The notes: generated by a model not told the origin, from the letters alone. Shown: positions 16,222-25,696, counted from the first letter of the stretch. The stretch: 64,000 nucleotides of DNA from Terrimonas pollutisoli (GCF_029360765.1 NZ_JARKNA010000001.1:186001-250000), one strand, 5' to 3'. Numbers and translations are program-made.

Positions 16222-17826
16222 TTAAATTTTTGGCGCAGCAGCCAATACTTCGGCTGTCACTCCATCCTTATATTTTTCAAAATTTTTAATAAACAGACTG
16301 GCCAGGAATTTTGCCTTTTCATCATAAGCATTTTTATCCGTCCACGTGTTACGCGGATTTAAAATGTCTGAAGGCACAGCAGGGCATTCCTGCGGTACGG
16401 CCACTCCGAATATGGAATCAAAATCATATTCAACATTGCTCAATTTTCCATCCAGTGCCGCTGAGATCATGGCACGGGTATATTTCAGTTTCATCCTGTT
16501 GCCAATGCCATAGGGGCCGCCTGTCCAGCCAGTATTGATCATCCACACATTCACTTTATGTTCCTGCATTTTTTTACCCAACATTTCAGCATACTTACCC
16601 GGATGTAATGGAAGAAACGGAGCGCCGAAACAAGCACTGAATGTTGACTTTGGCTCTGTCACTCCCGCTTCTGTGCCGGCTACTTTTGCCGTATAGCCGG
16701 AAATGAACTGGTACATTGCCTGGCCCGGGGTCAATTTAGAGACAGGTGGTAACACACCAAATGCATCACAGGTAAGAAAGAAAATATTTTTTGGTAAACC
16801 ACCAACGGATGGTTCAAGTGCATTACTGATATAATCAAGAGGGTAAGAAACCCTTGTATTTTCGGTTATAGACGCATCGTCAAAATTGATCTTGTTGCTG
16901 CCGGGGAAGAAGATTGTGTTTTCCACCAGTGCTCCCGGCCTGATGGCATGAAATATTTCAGGCTCTTTTTCTTCGGTCAGGTTGATTGTTTTAGCATAAC
17001 AGCCGCCTTCAAAATTGAAGATACCGGTATCGGTCCAGCCATGCTCGTCATCACCAATGAGTTTGCGGTTTGGATCTGCGCTCAATGTTGTTTTGCCAGT
17101 GCCACTCAATCCAAAAAATATTGCTGTATCACCATGTTCCCCCATGTTAGCACTGCAATGCATGCTCAATACATTTTCCTCATAGGGAAGAATATAATTA
17201 AGGATAGAAAAAATGCCTTTTTTGATTTCACCGGTGTAACCAGTGCCAGCTATAAGAATCATTTTGTATTTGAAAGAAATAACAGCGGCGTTGTGTTGTC
17301 TTGTGCCGCATTCCCTTGGGTCCAGCTTTAATTCTGGTGCTGATAAAATGTGCCATTCCGGTTTGAAATCTTCCAATTCCTCTTCAGCCGGTCGCAGGAA
17401 CATATTATAGGCAAACAAATTGTTCCATGGCTTTTCGTTTATCACACGAATATTCAACTTGTACCGGGGATCCGCACATGCATAGCAATCACGAACCCAT
17501 AATTCTTTCCGGTTACTTAAGTAATGGGTTATTTTTTTGCGAATAATATCAAAATATTGCTGATCGATCGGAATGTTGAATTCATTCCAGTGCACTGTAT
17601 CGGCGGTCTTATTGTCTTTTACAATAAACTTGTCTTTCGGAGAGCGACCGGTAAATTCGCCGGTTCGGATAATCAATGCCCCGGTATCATTCAGCACTCC
17701 ATCGCCCATTCTCAATGTGTCTTGAACAAGCTCTTGCGGTGATAATTGGTAGTGAATGTTTTCAGTGTTGGAGAGACCTAGGCTCAACAGATTCTTTTTG
17801 GGGAGAGTAATTACTGGAATAGACAT
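16222..17826 (-). CDS. pckA: Phosphoenolpyruvate carboxykinase (ATP)
   Basis: The enzyme interconverts oxaloacetate and PEP using ATP/ADP and is the entry to gluconeogenesis. The 534-residue protein shows the RTGEFTGRSPKDKFIVKD substrate loop, the kinase-1a P-loop GLSGTGKTTLS, the GDDEHGWTDTGIFNFEGGCY metal/nucleotide region and the C-terminal MINTGWTGGPYG motif. The ATG at 17826 (MSIPVITLPKKN) is preferred to two upstream in-frame starts in a hydrophobic stretch without homology. Confidence 0.95.
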   Translation of the reverse strand: MSIPVITLPKKNLLSLGLSNTENIHYQLSPQELVQDTLRMGDGVLNDTGALIIRTGEFTGRSPKDKFIVKDNKTADTVHWNEFNIPIDQQYFDIIRKKITHYLSNRKELWVRDCYACADPRYKLNIRVINEKPWNNLFAYNMFLRPAEEELEDFKPEWHILSAPELKLDPRECGTRQHNAAVISFKYKMILIAGTGYTGEIKKGIFSILNYILPYEENVLSMHCSANMGEHGDTAIFFGLSGTGKTTLSADPNRKLIGDDEHGWTDTGIFNFEGGCYAKTINLTEEKEPEIFHAIRPGALVENTIFFPGSNKINFDDASITENTRVSYPLDYISNALEPSVGGLPKNIFFLTCDAFGVLPPVSKLTPGQAMYQFISGYTAKVAGTEAGVTEPKSTFSACFGAPFLPLHPGKYAEMLGKKMQEHKVNVWMINTGWTGGPYGIGNRMKLKYTRAMISAALDGKLSNVEYDFDSIFGVAVPQECPAVPSDILNPRNTWTDKNAYDEKAKFLASLFIKNFEKYKDGVTAEVLAAAPKI

Positions 17827-18082
17827 AAACGCAATCATTTGATTTGTGAGCAAAAATAACATACAAATTCCCGTAAATACAAACGGATGTTCGTCTTACA
17901 CATTGAATTCGGTTTACTTCCCCGGTGTAAGGCCTTATGATTATTGCAGAAAAATTGATTTTTTTTAAAAAATATTCAGAGAATGGGCCAATCAGATTTA
18001 AAAAAATGATTTTGCTTCTTTTTTTAAAATTTACCAGATTCTTTTTTAGCGGGTCGGCCAGATTGTGCCGGCATGTTTATTT

Positions 18083-18236
18083 GGGGCATTTCTGAATTGT
18101 CGCACTCATTAACCACAGAGATCCACAGAGTTTGTCGCAGAGGACACAAAGATTTCCCCCGTGAGTTTTGAGCCATCTCAGTGTTCGCCGTGATTTATTC
18201 TTACCTGTTTATACAGCGGCCATTTGGAATGCACCC
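18083..18236. mobile_element. MITE-like element, copy 1
   Basis: About 154 bp with degenerate terminal inverted repeats (left GGGGCATTTCTGAATTGTCG, right ending TTTGGAATGCACCC). The interior is rich in CCACAGAG/ACACAAAG words. It is flanked by TTTATTT (18076-18082) and TTTATCT (18237-18243), an almost perfect 7-bp target-site duplication. It is homologous to 33628-33790. Apart from this the 17863-18320 gap holds only A/T-rich sequence. Confidence 0.65.
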
Positions 18237-18238
18237 TT

Positions 18239-18247
18239 TATCTTTAG
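18239..18247 (+). promoter_or_regulatory. -7 element (TATCTTTAG) upstream of the aminopeptidase gene
   Basis: Fits TAnnTTTG with one change, 74 bases before the ATG, and overlaps the right target duplication of the MITE-like element. Confidence 0.35.
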
Positions 18248-18320
18248 CGCTTTAAAAATTGAGAATCTTTACAATTAACTGGCCTGCTCAACGATTTCGC
18301 CAGCTATAACTATTGCAATC

Positions 18321-19613
18321 ATGAAAAATTTCCCGCTTAATCCCGAGCTATTCAGAAAGAACCGGGAACGCTTTCTGTCCATGATGAAAAAAAATTCCAT
18401 TGCTATAATTGTCAGTAATGATGAATGTCCCAGCAATGGTGATGCCTTATACCGTTTCCGTCAAAATAGCGACCTGTATTGGTTAACCGGAATCACGCAG
18501 GAGGATAGTATGGTGATACTTTTTCCTGATAATCCTGATCCAAAATATAGAGAAGTGCTGGTACTTGTAAAACCAAACGAGCTAAAGGAAAAATGGGATG
18601 GAAAAAGGTTGAGAGCGAACGAGGCGAGGGAAATGAGCGGTATTCAAACAATAGTATGGCTGGAAAGCCTGGACGGTTTATTACAACCATGGATACATTT
18701 AGCTGACTCAATTTATCTCGATAGCAACGAAAATGATCGCAAAGGAAGCTTATTACAGACAAGGGATTACCGGTTTGTACAGGAGATGAAAACCCGCTAC
18801 CCGCTACACCAGTTTGAAAGAGCGGCCAAACTTTTCAAAGACCTGCGTGGAATTAAGACAAATTTTGAAGTAGAAGTAATGCAACAGGCCATTGACATTA
18901 CTGATAATACGTTCCGCCGGCTTTTGAAGTTTATCAAACCCGGCGTAATGGAATACGAGATAGAAGCGGAGATCGTCCATTCATTTTTGAGTCAGCGGGC
19001 AACCGGAGAAGCTTATGGCAGTATCATTGCCAGTGGCGACCGGGCCAGGACCCTGCATTATGTATCCAATAACCAGGAATGCAAAGACGGTGAATTGATC
19101 TTAATGGATTTTGGCGCTGAATATGGCGGCTATTGCGCCGATCTTACCCGAACAGTTCCGGTAAACGGCAAGTTTACAAAGCGGCAAAAAACTGTTTATA
19201 ATGCCTGTCTTCATTTACATGATTATGCAAAAAGTTTGTTGAAACCAGGTATTATTATTTCTGATTATACAGAGAAAGTCGGAGAAGAGGCAACGCAGCA
19301 ATTTCTAAAGATCGGGTTATTAAAAAAGACGGATATTAAGAATGAAGATCCTGATAACCGTGCTTACCGGAAATATTTATATCATGGGATATCACATCAT
19401 CTCGGAATAGATGTGCACGATCTTGGTACCAGGACCGAACCCATTAAACCCGGGATGGTCTTCACGGTAGAGCCGGGCATTTATATAGAAGAAGAACAAA
19501 TGGGTATACGCATTGAAAACAATGTCTGGATAACCAAGAATGGAAATAAAGATTTAATGAAGAATATCCCGATTACAGTTGAAGAGATCGAATCCTTGAT
19601 GAAACCCTCCTAA
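18321..19613 (+). CDS. Xaa-Pro aminopeptidase (M24B)
   Basis: This metallopeptidase removes N-terminal residues preceding proline. The 430-residue protein has an aminopeptidase-P N-domain (about 5-140) and a pita-bread catalytic domain. Metal ligands are visible: LMDFGAEYGGYCADLTRT (two Asp), HGISHHLGIDVHD (His), VFTVEPGIYIEEE (Glu) and GIRIENNV (Glu). Its last residues, KPS, and the stop are encoded in a CCCTCCTAAATCCTCC palindromic repeat. pssA follows after 83 bases. Confidence 0.92.
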   Translation: MKNFPLNPELFRKNRERFLSMMKKNSIAIIVSNDECPSNGDALYRFRQNSDLYWLTGITQEDSMVILFPDNPDPKYREVLVLVKPNELKEKWDGKRLRANEAREMSGIQTIVWLESLDGLLQPWIHLADSIYLDSNENDRKGSLLQTRDYRFVQEMKTRYPLHQFERAAKLFKDLRGIKTNFEVEVMQQAIDITDNTFRRLLKFIKPGVMEYEIEAEIVHSFLSQRATGEAYGSIIASGDRARTLHYVSNNQECKDGELILMDFGAEYGGYCADLTRTVPVNGKFTKRQKTVYNACLHLHDYAKSLLKPGIIISDYTEKVGEEATQQFLKIGLLKKTDIKNEDPDNRAYRKYLYHGISHHLGIDVHDLGTRTEPIKPGMVFTVEPGIYIEEEQMGIRIENNVWITKNGNKDLMKNIPITVEEIESLMKPS

Positions 19614-19635
19614 ATCCTCCCTAAAGGGAGGATTT
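19605..19635. repeat. Dispersed palindromic repeat, copy 5
   Basis: CCCTCCTAAATCCTCCCTAA then AGGGAGGATTT: a palindrome that provides the end of the aminopeptidase gene. Confidence 0.65.
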
Positions 19636-19696
19636 GAAAAAGAGTCCTCATAAAACAGTTTGGTTAATTTATTTTTGAAAAAAAATTAAAATATTA

Positions 19697-20488
19697 ATGG
19701 CTACTAATTCCCCCTTCAGGGGGTTAGGGGGTATACCAAACCTCTTCACCTTACTCAATCTTGTTTTTGGTTGTATCGCTATCGTATGTATTCTTCAAAC
19801 AGGTCAGTCTATCGTGTATGTTGACCGGGATGGTTTTACTTCCTGGGATCTGCCTGAAAAAATAGCTATCGCATCATTCTTCATTTTTGCAGCTGCCGTT
19901 GTTGATTTTTTAGACGGTTTTGTGGCAAGGCTTTTTAAAGCCACTTCCGAAATGGGTAAGCAACTCGATTCGTTAGCAGATGTAGTGAGTTTTGGCGTAG
20001 CACCAGGCATGATCCTTTATCAAATGTTGCGTATCAGTTTTGCGAAAGAGGCCGATGGGCTCGATATTTCCAGTTGGGTATTATTACCAGCAGTTCTTAT
20101 TCCCTGTGCGGGAGCCTGGCGTTTAGCGAAATTCAATATAGACGACTCACAACAATTTTCATTTAAGGGCGTGCCTATACCCGCTGCGGGTATTGTTATT
20201 GCGTCTTTACCATTGATCGTTCACTACCAGCAATTGAACTTGCAGGAAACCTTGTTTAATCAATGGTTGATATATGGAATAATTGTATTGTTAAGCTACT
20301 TGATGGTGAGCAATCTTCCGTTACTAAGTCTTAAATTCAAGGACAAGACGCTGAAAAATAATTTGCCGAAATATATTTTGGCAGGTATCGCCATTATTGC
20401 TGCCATTGCTTTAAAATGGGTAGCTATTCCCGTTGTTTTCATCGCTTATGTTATTGTATCTTTGGCCTTCAAAAATAAAACCGCATGA
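19697..20488 (+). CDS. pssA: CDP-diacylglycerol-serine O-phosphatidyltransferase
   Basis: The protein forms phosphatidylserine, precursor of phosphatidylethanolamine. The 263-residue membrane protein has the CDP-alcohol phosphatidyltransferase signature DG-x2-AR-x8-G-x3-D-x3-D (DFLDGFVARLFKATSEMGKQ followed by LDSLADVVSFG) and about six further TM segments. Residues NSPFRGLGGIP at the N-terminus are encoded by a dispersed palindromic repeat, directly before the usual family start IPNLFTLLNL. The next gene overlaps by four bases. Confidence 0.93.
   Translation: MATNSPFRGLGGIPNLFTLLNLVFGCIAIVCILQTGQSIVYVDRDGFTSWDLPEKIAIASFFIFAAAVVDFLDGFVARLFKATSEMGKQLDSLADVVSFGVAPGMILYQMLRISFAKEADGLDISSWVLLPAVLIPCAGAWRLAKFNIDDSQQFSFKGVPIPAAGIVIASLPLIVHYQQLNLQETLFNQWLIYGIIVLLSYLMVSNLPLLSLKFKDKTLKNNLPKYILAGIAIIAAIALKWVAIPVVFIAYVIVSLAFKNKTA
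19709..19733. repeat. Dispersed palindromic repeat, copy 6 (encodes PssA N-terminus)
   Basis: TCCCCCTTCAGGGGGTTAGG followed by GGG encodes SPFRGLGG in PssA. Confidence 0.7.
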
Positions 20489-20730
20489 CGTTCGAAGTTC
20501 AGATAAAAGTAATGCCATTAAAAGAGTTGTTAGATCCACAAGGAAAAGCCGTTTTAGGAGGTCTTGAAAATCTTGGTCTGAGCGGTGTTGAAGATGTAAG
20601 AGTCGGTAAGAACATTACGCTTCGTGTAAATGCCGATACGGCGGAAAAGGCAAAACAAATTGCCGAGGAAGCAAGCAAAAAGCTATTATCAAATCCCGTA
20701 ATGGAATATTTTGAGGTGTCAGTGAATTAA
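20485..20730 (+). CDS. purS: Phosphoribosylformylglycinamidine synthase subunit PurS
   Basis: PurS bridges PurL and PurQ in the fourth step of purine synthesis. The 81-residue protein shows the characteristic VMPLKELLDPQGKAVLGGLE, NLGLSGVEDVRVGKNITLRV and NPVMEYFEV stretches. Its ATG overlaps the pssA stop (ATGA), so it is translationally coupled to pssA. purL and purQ are not nearby. Confidence 0.93.
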   Translation: MTFEVQIKVMPLKELLDPQGKAVLGGLENLGLSGVEDVRVGKNITLRVNADTAEKAKQIAEEASKKLLSNPVMEYFEVSVN

Positions 20731-20797
20731 AGCTGTGAGCTATTAGCTATGAGCTGCGAGCCGGTAGCTCGAAGCTCATAGCCCGAAACTCCAGGCT
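20731..20797. repeat. AGCTATGAGCT-type low-complexity repeat
   Basis: Tandem-like AGCTGTGAGCTATTAGC, AGCTCATAGC and related words fill the whole purS-rsmI gap. They form overlapping imperfect hairpins. Confidence 0.55.
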
Positions 20798-21466
20798 ATG
20801 TTATATCTAGTTCCTACTCCCATAGGTAATTTGAAGGACATCACTCTTCGTGCACTGGAAGTGCTGAAGGAAGTGGATGTTATTTTGGCTGAAGATACCC
20901 GCACCACTTCTAATTTGCTAAACCATTACCAAATTAGTAAACCGCTGTCGCCTTATCACCAGCACAACGAGCATAAAATAGTACAACATTTAGTTAGCCA
21001 AATGTTGGAGGGAAAAAAAATGGCAGTTGTAACAGATGCCGGTACACCTGGTATTTCCGATCCTGCTTTTTTGTTGGTGCGGGAATGTATAAAGGCCGGC
21101 ATAAAAGTTGAATGTCTTCCCGGCGCCACTGCATTTGTTCCTGCTTTGGTCAATAGTGGTATACCAAGCAATCGCTTCGTTTTTGAAGGATTTCTGCCAT
21201 TAAAAAAAGGAAGACAAACGTTATTGAAGCAATTGGCAGAAGAAGAAAGAACCATGATTTTTTATGAATCTCCCATGCGATTGGTAAAAACATTGGAAGA
21301 GTTTGCATCGTGGTTCGGCGCAGAAAGACACTGTTCGGTGAGTCGTGAATTAACTAAACTTTTTGAAGAAAACAAGCGAGGAGCGCTACAGGAAGTAGCT
21401 GCTTATTTCAGTGAAAAATCAGTTAAAGGAGAGATAGTAATTGTGGTGGCGGGTAAAGAAAAATGA
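20798..21466 (+). CDS. rsmI: 16S rRNA (cytidine1402-2'-O)-methyltransferase
   Basis: RsmI methylates the ribose of C1402 in the decoding centre using SAM. The 222-residue tetrapyrrole-methylase-fold protein has the start LYLVPTPIGNLKDITLRALE, the AEDTRTTSNLL motif, VTDAGTPGISDP and EFLPGATAFVPAL-like CLPGATAFVPALVNSG, plus the FYESPMRLVKTL motif. It is somewhat shorter than the E. coli protein, as usual for forms lacking the C-terminal tail. Confidence 0.93.
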   Translation: MLYLVPTPIGNLKDITLRALEVLKEVDVILAEDTRTTSNLLNHYQISKPLSPYHQHNEHKIVQHLVSQMLEGKKMAVVTDAGTPGISDPAFLLVRECIKAGIKVECLPGATAFVPALVNSGIPSNRFVFEGFLPLKKGRQTLLKQLAEEERTMIFYESPMRLVKTLEEFASWFGAERHCSVSRELTKLFEENKRGALQEVAAYFSEKSVKGEIVIVVAGKEK

Positions 21467-21650
21467 TAATATAAACCTAAAAATAATCCTGGTCAGATGC
21501 TAAATCAGCATAGTGTATCAAATTTGCATTTCAAATAAATGATAGATACTATGAAATGAATCATAAAAAATTTCGGGCAAATTCATACCAACTGCGATGA
21601 AAATTTTTATGGTGAATTCCATGTACCTAAACAACAAAAACAATATACAC

Positions 21651-22094
21651 ATGAAAAAAGGATTTGTATTATTACTGGCGGGATTATTCTTCACAGGAAT
21701 TGCTTTCTCGCAAATACGTGAAATTCCAAAGGTCGTTGAAGAGACATTTGCCAACCAATATAAAGGCGCATCGGATATTGATTTCAAAGACCAGTTGGTT
21801 AGGGTAGATGTGCATTTTGTGTTGGATGGGGAGAATATGATCGCATCCTACACTAACAAAGGGCTGTGGAAAGAAACACAAAAGGAGTGGAGTTTTGATA
21901 AGCTACCCGAAGAAGTGAAAGTGGGTTTTGAAAAGAGTAAGTACGCTGACCGTGACGTCGATGAAACAATTGTAATTTATCTTCCGGGAGACATTACACA
22001 ATACCGGTTGAAGGCAAAGAAAAATGACATTGAAAAGAAATATTTGTTCTTTAACCCGAAAGGAAGACTGCTCAGGGAAACAGTAACGCTTTAA
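21651..22094 (+). CDS. Secreted PepSY-like (DUF2874) protein
   Basis: The ATG at 21651 gives a 147-residue protein with a clear signal peptide (MKKGFVLLLAGLFFTGIAFS). It is followed by PKVVEETFANQYKGASDIDF, a DENMIASYTNKGLWKETQKE-like strand pair and LPEEVKVGFEKSKY. This helix-strand-strand-helix pattern matches PF11396/BLIP-like PepSY proteins common in Bacteroidota. Function unknown. An 18-codon upstream extension lacks homology. Confidence 0.7.
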   Translation: MKKGFVLLLAGLFFTGIAFSQIREIPKVVEETFANQYKGASDIDFKDQLVRVDVHFVLDGENMIASYTNKGLWKETQKEWSFDKLPEEVKVGFEKSKYADRDVDETIVIYLPGDITQYRLKAKKNDIEKKYLFFNPKGRLLRETVTL

Positions 22095-22113
22095 TATTTT
22101 TAAAATAATGATG

Positions 22114-22147
22114 AAGAACTTCCTGCCAGGAGGTTCTTTATTTTTTT
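22114..22147 (+). terminator. Rho-independent terminator
   Basis: AAGAACTTCCTG/CAGGAGGTTCTT stem with a tight loop and a T-run, ending the PepSY-like gene. Confidence 0.8.
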
Positions 22148-22338
22148 AAACCACTGGTCATTTTTGACCCGCGGGTTTTGATGATTTTCCGATATTTAAT
22201 GTTTTTGAGAAAATGTCAATACCTTAATAAAATTGAAACTATTTTTCACGCAACAACGCAAAGAGGAAAACGCAAAGGGCGCAACGCAGCATGCGTAAGT
22301 TAATGACATTGGTTTTTTTTGAGAATAAAACAGTTAAC

Positions 22339-24174
22339 ATGATGATGAAACGTTTAGGATTTTTGTTAGTTGGCATCTTTATGATCACTTTCGCAATTGC
22401 TCAGCCCAGCAGGTGGCAGCAGCGGGTAAAGTACCTGATGGATATCGACATGAATGTTGAAACCAACCAATTTACCGGTAAACAGAAATTAGAGTATTGG
22501 AATAACTCACCGGATACATTGACGAAAGTTTTCTATCATTTATACTTCAATGCCTTTCAGCCGGGGAGTATGATGGACACCCGGAGCAGGAGACAGGGAA
22601 CTATACAGGCGGGAAGAGGTATGGATTGGGATCCGAGAGTAAAGGACCGGATCCAAAATCTGAAGCCTGATGAAATCGGGTATCAAAAGATCATTTCATT
22701 AAAAATGAATGGACGTCCGCAAAAATTTGAAGTACTGGAAACGATATTGGAAGTAAAATTGGACAGGCCGATTTTACCAAAAACAAAAGTGGTTTTTGAT
22801 ATGGCTTTCGAAGCCCAGGTACCCTTGCAAATACGCAGAAGCGGTCGTGATAATCCTACAACAAAGGTTCGCTATTCCATGAGCCAGTGGTATCCCAAAC
22901 TGTGCGAGTATGATTATGAAGGCTGGCATCCTACACCATATGTTGCCCGTGAGTTTTACGGAGTATGGGGTGATTTTGACGTAAACATTTCTATTGATAA
23001 AAATTACATTTTGGGAGGTACTGGTTATTTGCACAATGCGAATCAAATTGGCTATGGGTATGAAACACCCGGAACAAAAGTGGTAAGACCTTCCGGCAAT
23101 AAGCTGACATGGAAATTCACTGCTCCGAATGTGCATGATTTTATGTGGGCCGCTGATCCGGAATTCAAGCATCTCACCAGAAAGGCAAGACCGGATCTGA
23201 CCTTTCATTTGCTATATAAATCATCAGCAGATAATGCTGCTACATGGGAAAAAATATTGGATGATGCCGAAAAGGCTTTACCCTTTATTGAAAAAACCTT
23301 TGGTCCTTATACGTATAAGCAATATTCATTTATTCATGGCGGGGATGGTGGCATGGAATACCCGATGGCCACTCTACTGGCAAGCCCGGGTGCATGGCTG
23401 CATGAGTGGATGCATAACTGGTACCAGGGTATCATGGCTACGAATGAGTCGTTGTATGCCTGGATGGATGAAGGTTTTACCAGCTATGCCGATAGCAGGG
23501 TTTCCGCATTTCTGAAAAACGAACAGGGATTTGCGCAAGCCGGTAGCTACCGCAGTTATTTCTCACTGGTAAAAAGCAACAAAGAGGAACCCTTAACAAC
23601 GCATGCCGATCATTTCAATACCAATGCTGCTTATTCTGCTGCTGCTTATTCCAAAGGAGCTGTTTTTTTGGAACAACTGGGTTATATAACAGGTGCAGCT
23701 AAACGGGATAAAATTTTATTGGAATATTACAGGCAGTGGAGATTTAAACATCCCAATGTGAATGACTTTATCCGTATTGCAGAAAAAGTAGGCGATATGA
23801 AATTGGATTGGTATAAAGAATATTGGGTCAATTCTACCAAGACCATCGATTATGCATTTGACAGTTTATGGGAAGAAGCTGGTAAAACGAAAATACGCCT
23901 GAAAAGAGTTGGCCTGATGCCCATGCCGATAGATCTGCAGCTTACATTTAAAGACGGCAGTGTTGAGACGCATTATGTACCTCTTGATTTAATGTATGGT
24001 GAAAAAGCTGCTGAAGACGCCAGTTCTTTCAAAGTGTACCCGGCCTGGAGATGGACCAGCGAACAATATGTCATTGAAAGTAACCGGAAACTGGCGGACA
24101 TTTCGATAGCTGAAATAGATCCCTCCCAACGAATGGCCGACACAGAAAGGCAGAACAACAGGATAAAATTGTAA
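22339..24174 (+). CDS. M1 family metallopeptidase, secreted
   Basis: The 611-residue protein from the ATG at 22339 has a signal peptide (KRLGFLLVGIFMITFAIAQ). It carries the gluzincin site H355-E356-x2-H359, with the third ligand E378 exactly 18 residues later (HEWMHNW ... WMDEGFTSY). The usual GAMEN exopeptidase motif is replaced by GGMEYPM, as in a Bacteroidota subfamily of M1 enzymes. It likely degrades peptides in the periplasm or outside the cell. It is monocistronic and ends at a strong hairpin. Confidence 0.9.
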   Translation: MMMKRLGFLLVGIFMITFAIAQPSRWQQRVKYLMDIDMNVETNQFTGKQKLEYWNNSPDTLTKVFYHLYFNAFQPGSMMDTRSRRQGTIQAGRGMDWDPRVKDRIQNLKPDEIGYQKIISLKMNGRPQKFEVLETILEVKLDRPILPKTKVVFDMAFEAQVPLQIRRSGRDNPTTKVRYSMSQWYPKLCEYDYEGWHPTPYVAREFYGVWGDFDVNISIDKNYILGGTGYLHNANQIGYGYETPGTKVVRPSGNKLTWKFTAPNVHDFMWAADPEFKHLTRKARPDLTFHLLYKSSADNAATWEKILDDAEKALPFIEKTFGPYTYKQYSFIHGGDGGMEYPMATLLASPGAWLHEWMHNWYQGIMATNESLYAWMDEGFTSYADSRVSAFLKNEQGFAQAGSYRSYFSLVKSNKEEPLTTHADHFNTNAAYSAAAYSKGAVFLEQLGYITGAAKRDKILLEYYRQWRFKHPNVNDFIRIAEKVGDMKLDWYKEYWVNSTKTIDYAFDSLWEEAGKTKIRLKRVGLMPMPIDLQLTFKDGSVETHYVPLDLMYGEKAAEDASSFKVYPAWRWTSEQYVIESNRKLADISIAEIDPSQRMADTERQNNRIKL

Positions 24175-24189
24175 ACCGATGTAAAGAAT

Positions 24190-24226
24190 AAAAAAAAGCC
24201 ATTCGCAGCAGTGAATGGCTTTTTGA
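24190..24226. terminator. Bidirectional terminator
   Basis: An AAAAAGCCATTC/GAATGGCTTTTT stem between the convergent M1 peptidase and response-regulator genes. Confidence 0.85.
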
Positions 24227-24358
24227 TTTAGATTAGAGCCCGTGTTTATGCTTAAATAGGTAGGTTTACGGTCAATGGTACAATTGAGGTAAATCAACAC
24301 GAAACTACACGGATTCATGTACCCCGCCTATACCCTTTTTGTGGTATTTTTTGCTGTA

Positions 24359-25000
24359 TTACCTGCCAAAGTACTTATTGACCGCCTCAATCCGGTTGCT
24401 TACATGTAGCTTTTCATATATATGATATACATGCTTGCGAACCGTTTCGGGACTAATAAACAGTTCGGCTGCAATTTCTTTATACATCAGCCCCTTTGAT
24501 AGCTGCTCAAGAATCTCTTTTTCCCTTGTCGACAGAATGTTGAGATTATCAGTTTCGCTGGGATTTTCTGCTTTGGTTTGAAAGGCCGCCACTACTTTAC
24601 GGGCAATCTGGCTGCTCATCGGTGCACCACCCAGGTACAGTTCCCTGATGGCTTCAAGCATCTTAGGCGGTGCAGTCTTTTTTAGAATATAACCACTGGC
24701 CCCCGCAGTAAGTGCCTGGAATATTTTCTCATTCTCCTCATACACCGTACACATCATAAAGTTGGTAGCCGGAACTTTTTGTTTCAAAACCCTCACACAG
24801 TCAATTCCCGTTTCTTCTGTTCCGAGGTTGATATCCATCAGTACTACGTCAGGTTTTAACGGGGGTATTTGGGCAATGGCTTCCTGCGCCGTACCAATGG
24901 TTCCCACACATTCAAAACCTTCAGACATATCAATAATCTCCTCAAGGGCATTTCTCAAATCCCTGTTGTCGTCCACAACACAAACCGAAATTTTATTCAT
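24359..25000 (-). CDS. NarL/LuxR-type response regulator (orphan)
   Basis: The 213-residue protein has a receiver domain with phospho-acceptor D56 (DVVLMD), acidic DD at 10-11 and GYILKK near 107. A LuxR/GerE DNA-binding domain follows (LSTREKEILEQLSKGLMYKE, SPETVRKHVYHIYEKLHV). No kinase is adjacent, so its partner is elsewhere. It is divergent from nothing and convergent with the M1 peptidase gene. Confidence 0.92.
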   Translation of the reverse strand: MNKISVCVVDDNRDLRNALEEIIDMSEGFECVGTIGTAQEAIAQIPPLKPDVVLMDINLGTEETGIDCVRVLKQKVPATNFMMCTVYEENEKIFQALTAGASGYILKKTAPPKMLEAIRELYLGGAPMSSQIARKVVAAFQTKAENPSETDNLNILSTREKEILEQLSKGLMYKEIAAELFISPETVRKHVYHIYEKLHVSNRIEAVNKYFGR

Positions 25001-25060
25001 GAGACAAAATTGAGTCTTAGGTGATGATTAACCAATACCACTAAGTGGTAGTTTTAAGAT

Positions 25061-25696
25061 CTATCGGGGTACATAAAGGATGTATTTATCCTTAAAAAAC
25101 TCTTCTTCAAAAATATCCTTGATCTCCATCAATCTCGGCCTTGTATAGCTTTCCTGGATCTCAGCGGCTAAATCGCCACCCTTTAAACAGATAAGCCCCG
25201 GAACATGCTGTTGTTTTGGATTTTCCTGTTGCTTGTTTTTGAGTAATGGTTTAGTCCATTTCCAAAGATCCTTCAAAGGCGCTACGGCCCTTGACACGAC
25301 AAAATCAAATTTCCGGTTTTTGATGTCTTCAATCCGGCTGTGTTGGGTTGTTATATTTTCCAGGCCTATGTTTTCAGCAACGGCATCTACTACTTTTAGT
25401 TTTTTGGCAATGCTATCAACCAAATGAAATTTTACTTGAGGAAAAAAAATGGCTAAAGGTATGCCGGGAAAACCGCCACCAGTTCCCAGGTCGATGATTT
25501 CAGTACCAGGCTCAAAATCAAATATCGCAGCTATGGAAAGAGAGTGCAAAACGTGTCGCTCATATAGGCTGTCAATATCTTTTCTTGAAATGACATTGAT
25601 CTTATCATTCCATTCTTTGTACACCTCTTTAAGGCCTTCCAATTGTTTGAGCTGTGCCGGGGTAAACTCAGAAAAATATTTGAGAATTATTTCCAT
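25061..25696 (-). CDS. rsmG: 16S rRNA (guanine527-N7)-methyltransferase
   Basis: RsmG methylates N7 of G527 in 16S rRNA. The 211-residue protein has the class I SAM-binding motif IIDLGTGGGFPGIPLAI, the NVISRKDIDSLYERHVLHSL region, and DFVVSRAVAPLKDLWKW. Loss of this gene commonly gives low-level streptomycin resistance in other bacteria. It follows the GT2 gene on the same strand by 21 bases. Confidence 0.94.
   Translation of the reverse strand: MEIILKYFSEFTPAQLKQLEGLKEVYKEWNDKINVISRKDIDSLYERHVLHSLSIAAIFDFEPGTEIIDLGTGGGFPGIPLAIFFPQVKFHLVDSIAKKLKVVDAVAENIGLENITTQHSRIEDIKNRKFDFVVSRAVAPLKDLWKWTKPLLKNKQQENPKQQHVPGLICLKGGDLAAEIQESYTRPRLMEIKDIFEEEFFKDKYILYVPR

Noticed and set aside
20731..20797. 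CRISPR-like repeat array
   Set aside because: The repeat words are short, irregular and unspaced; there are no unique spacers.
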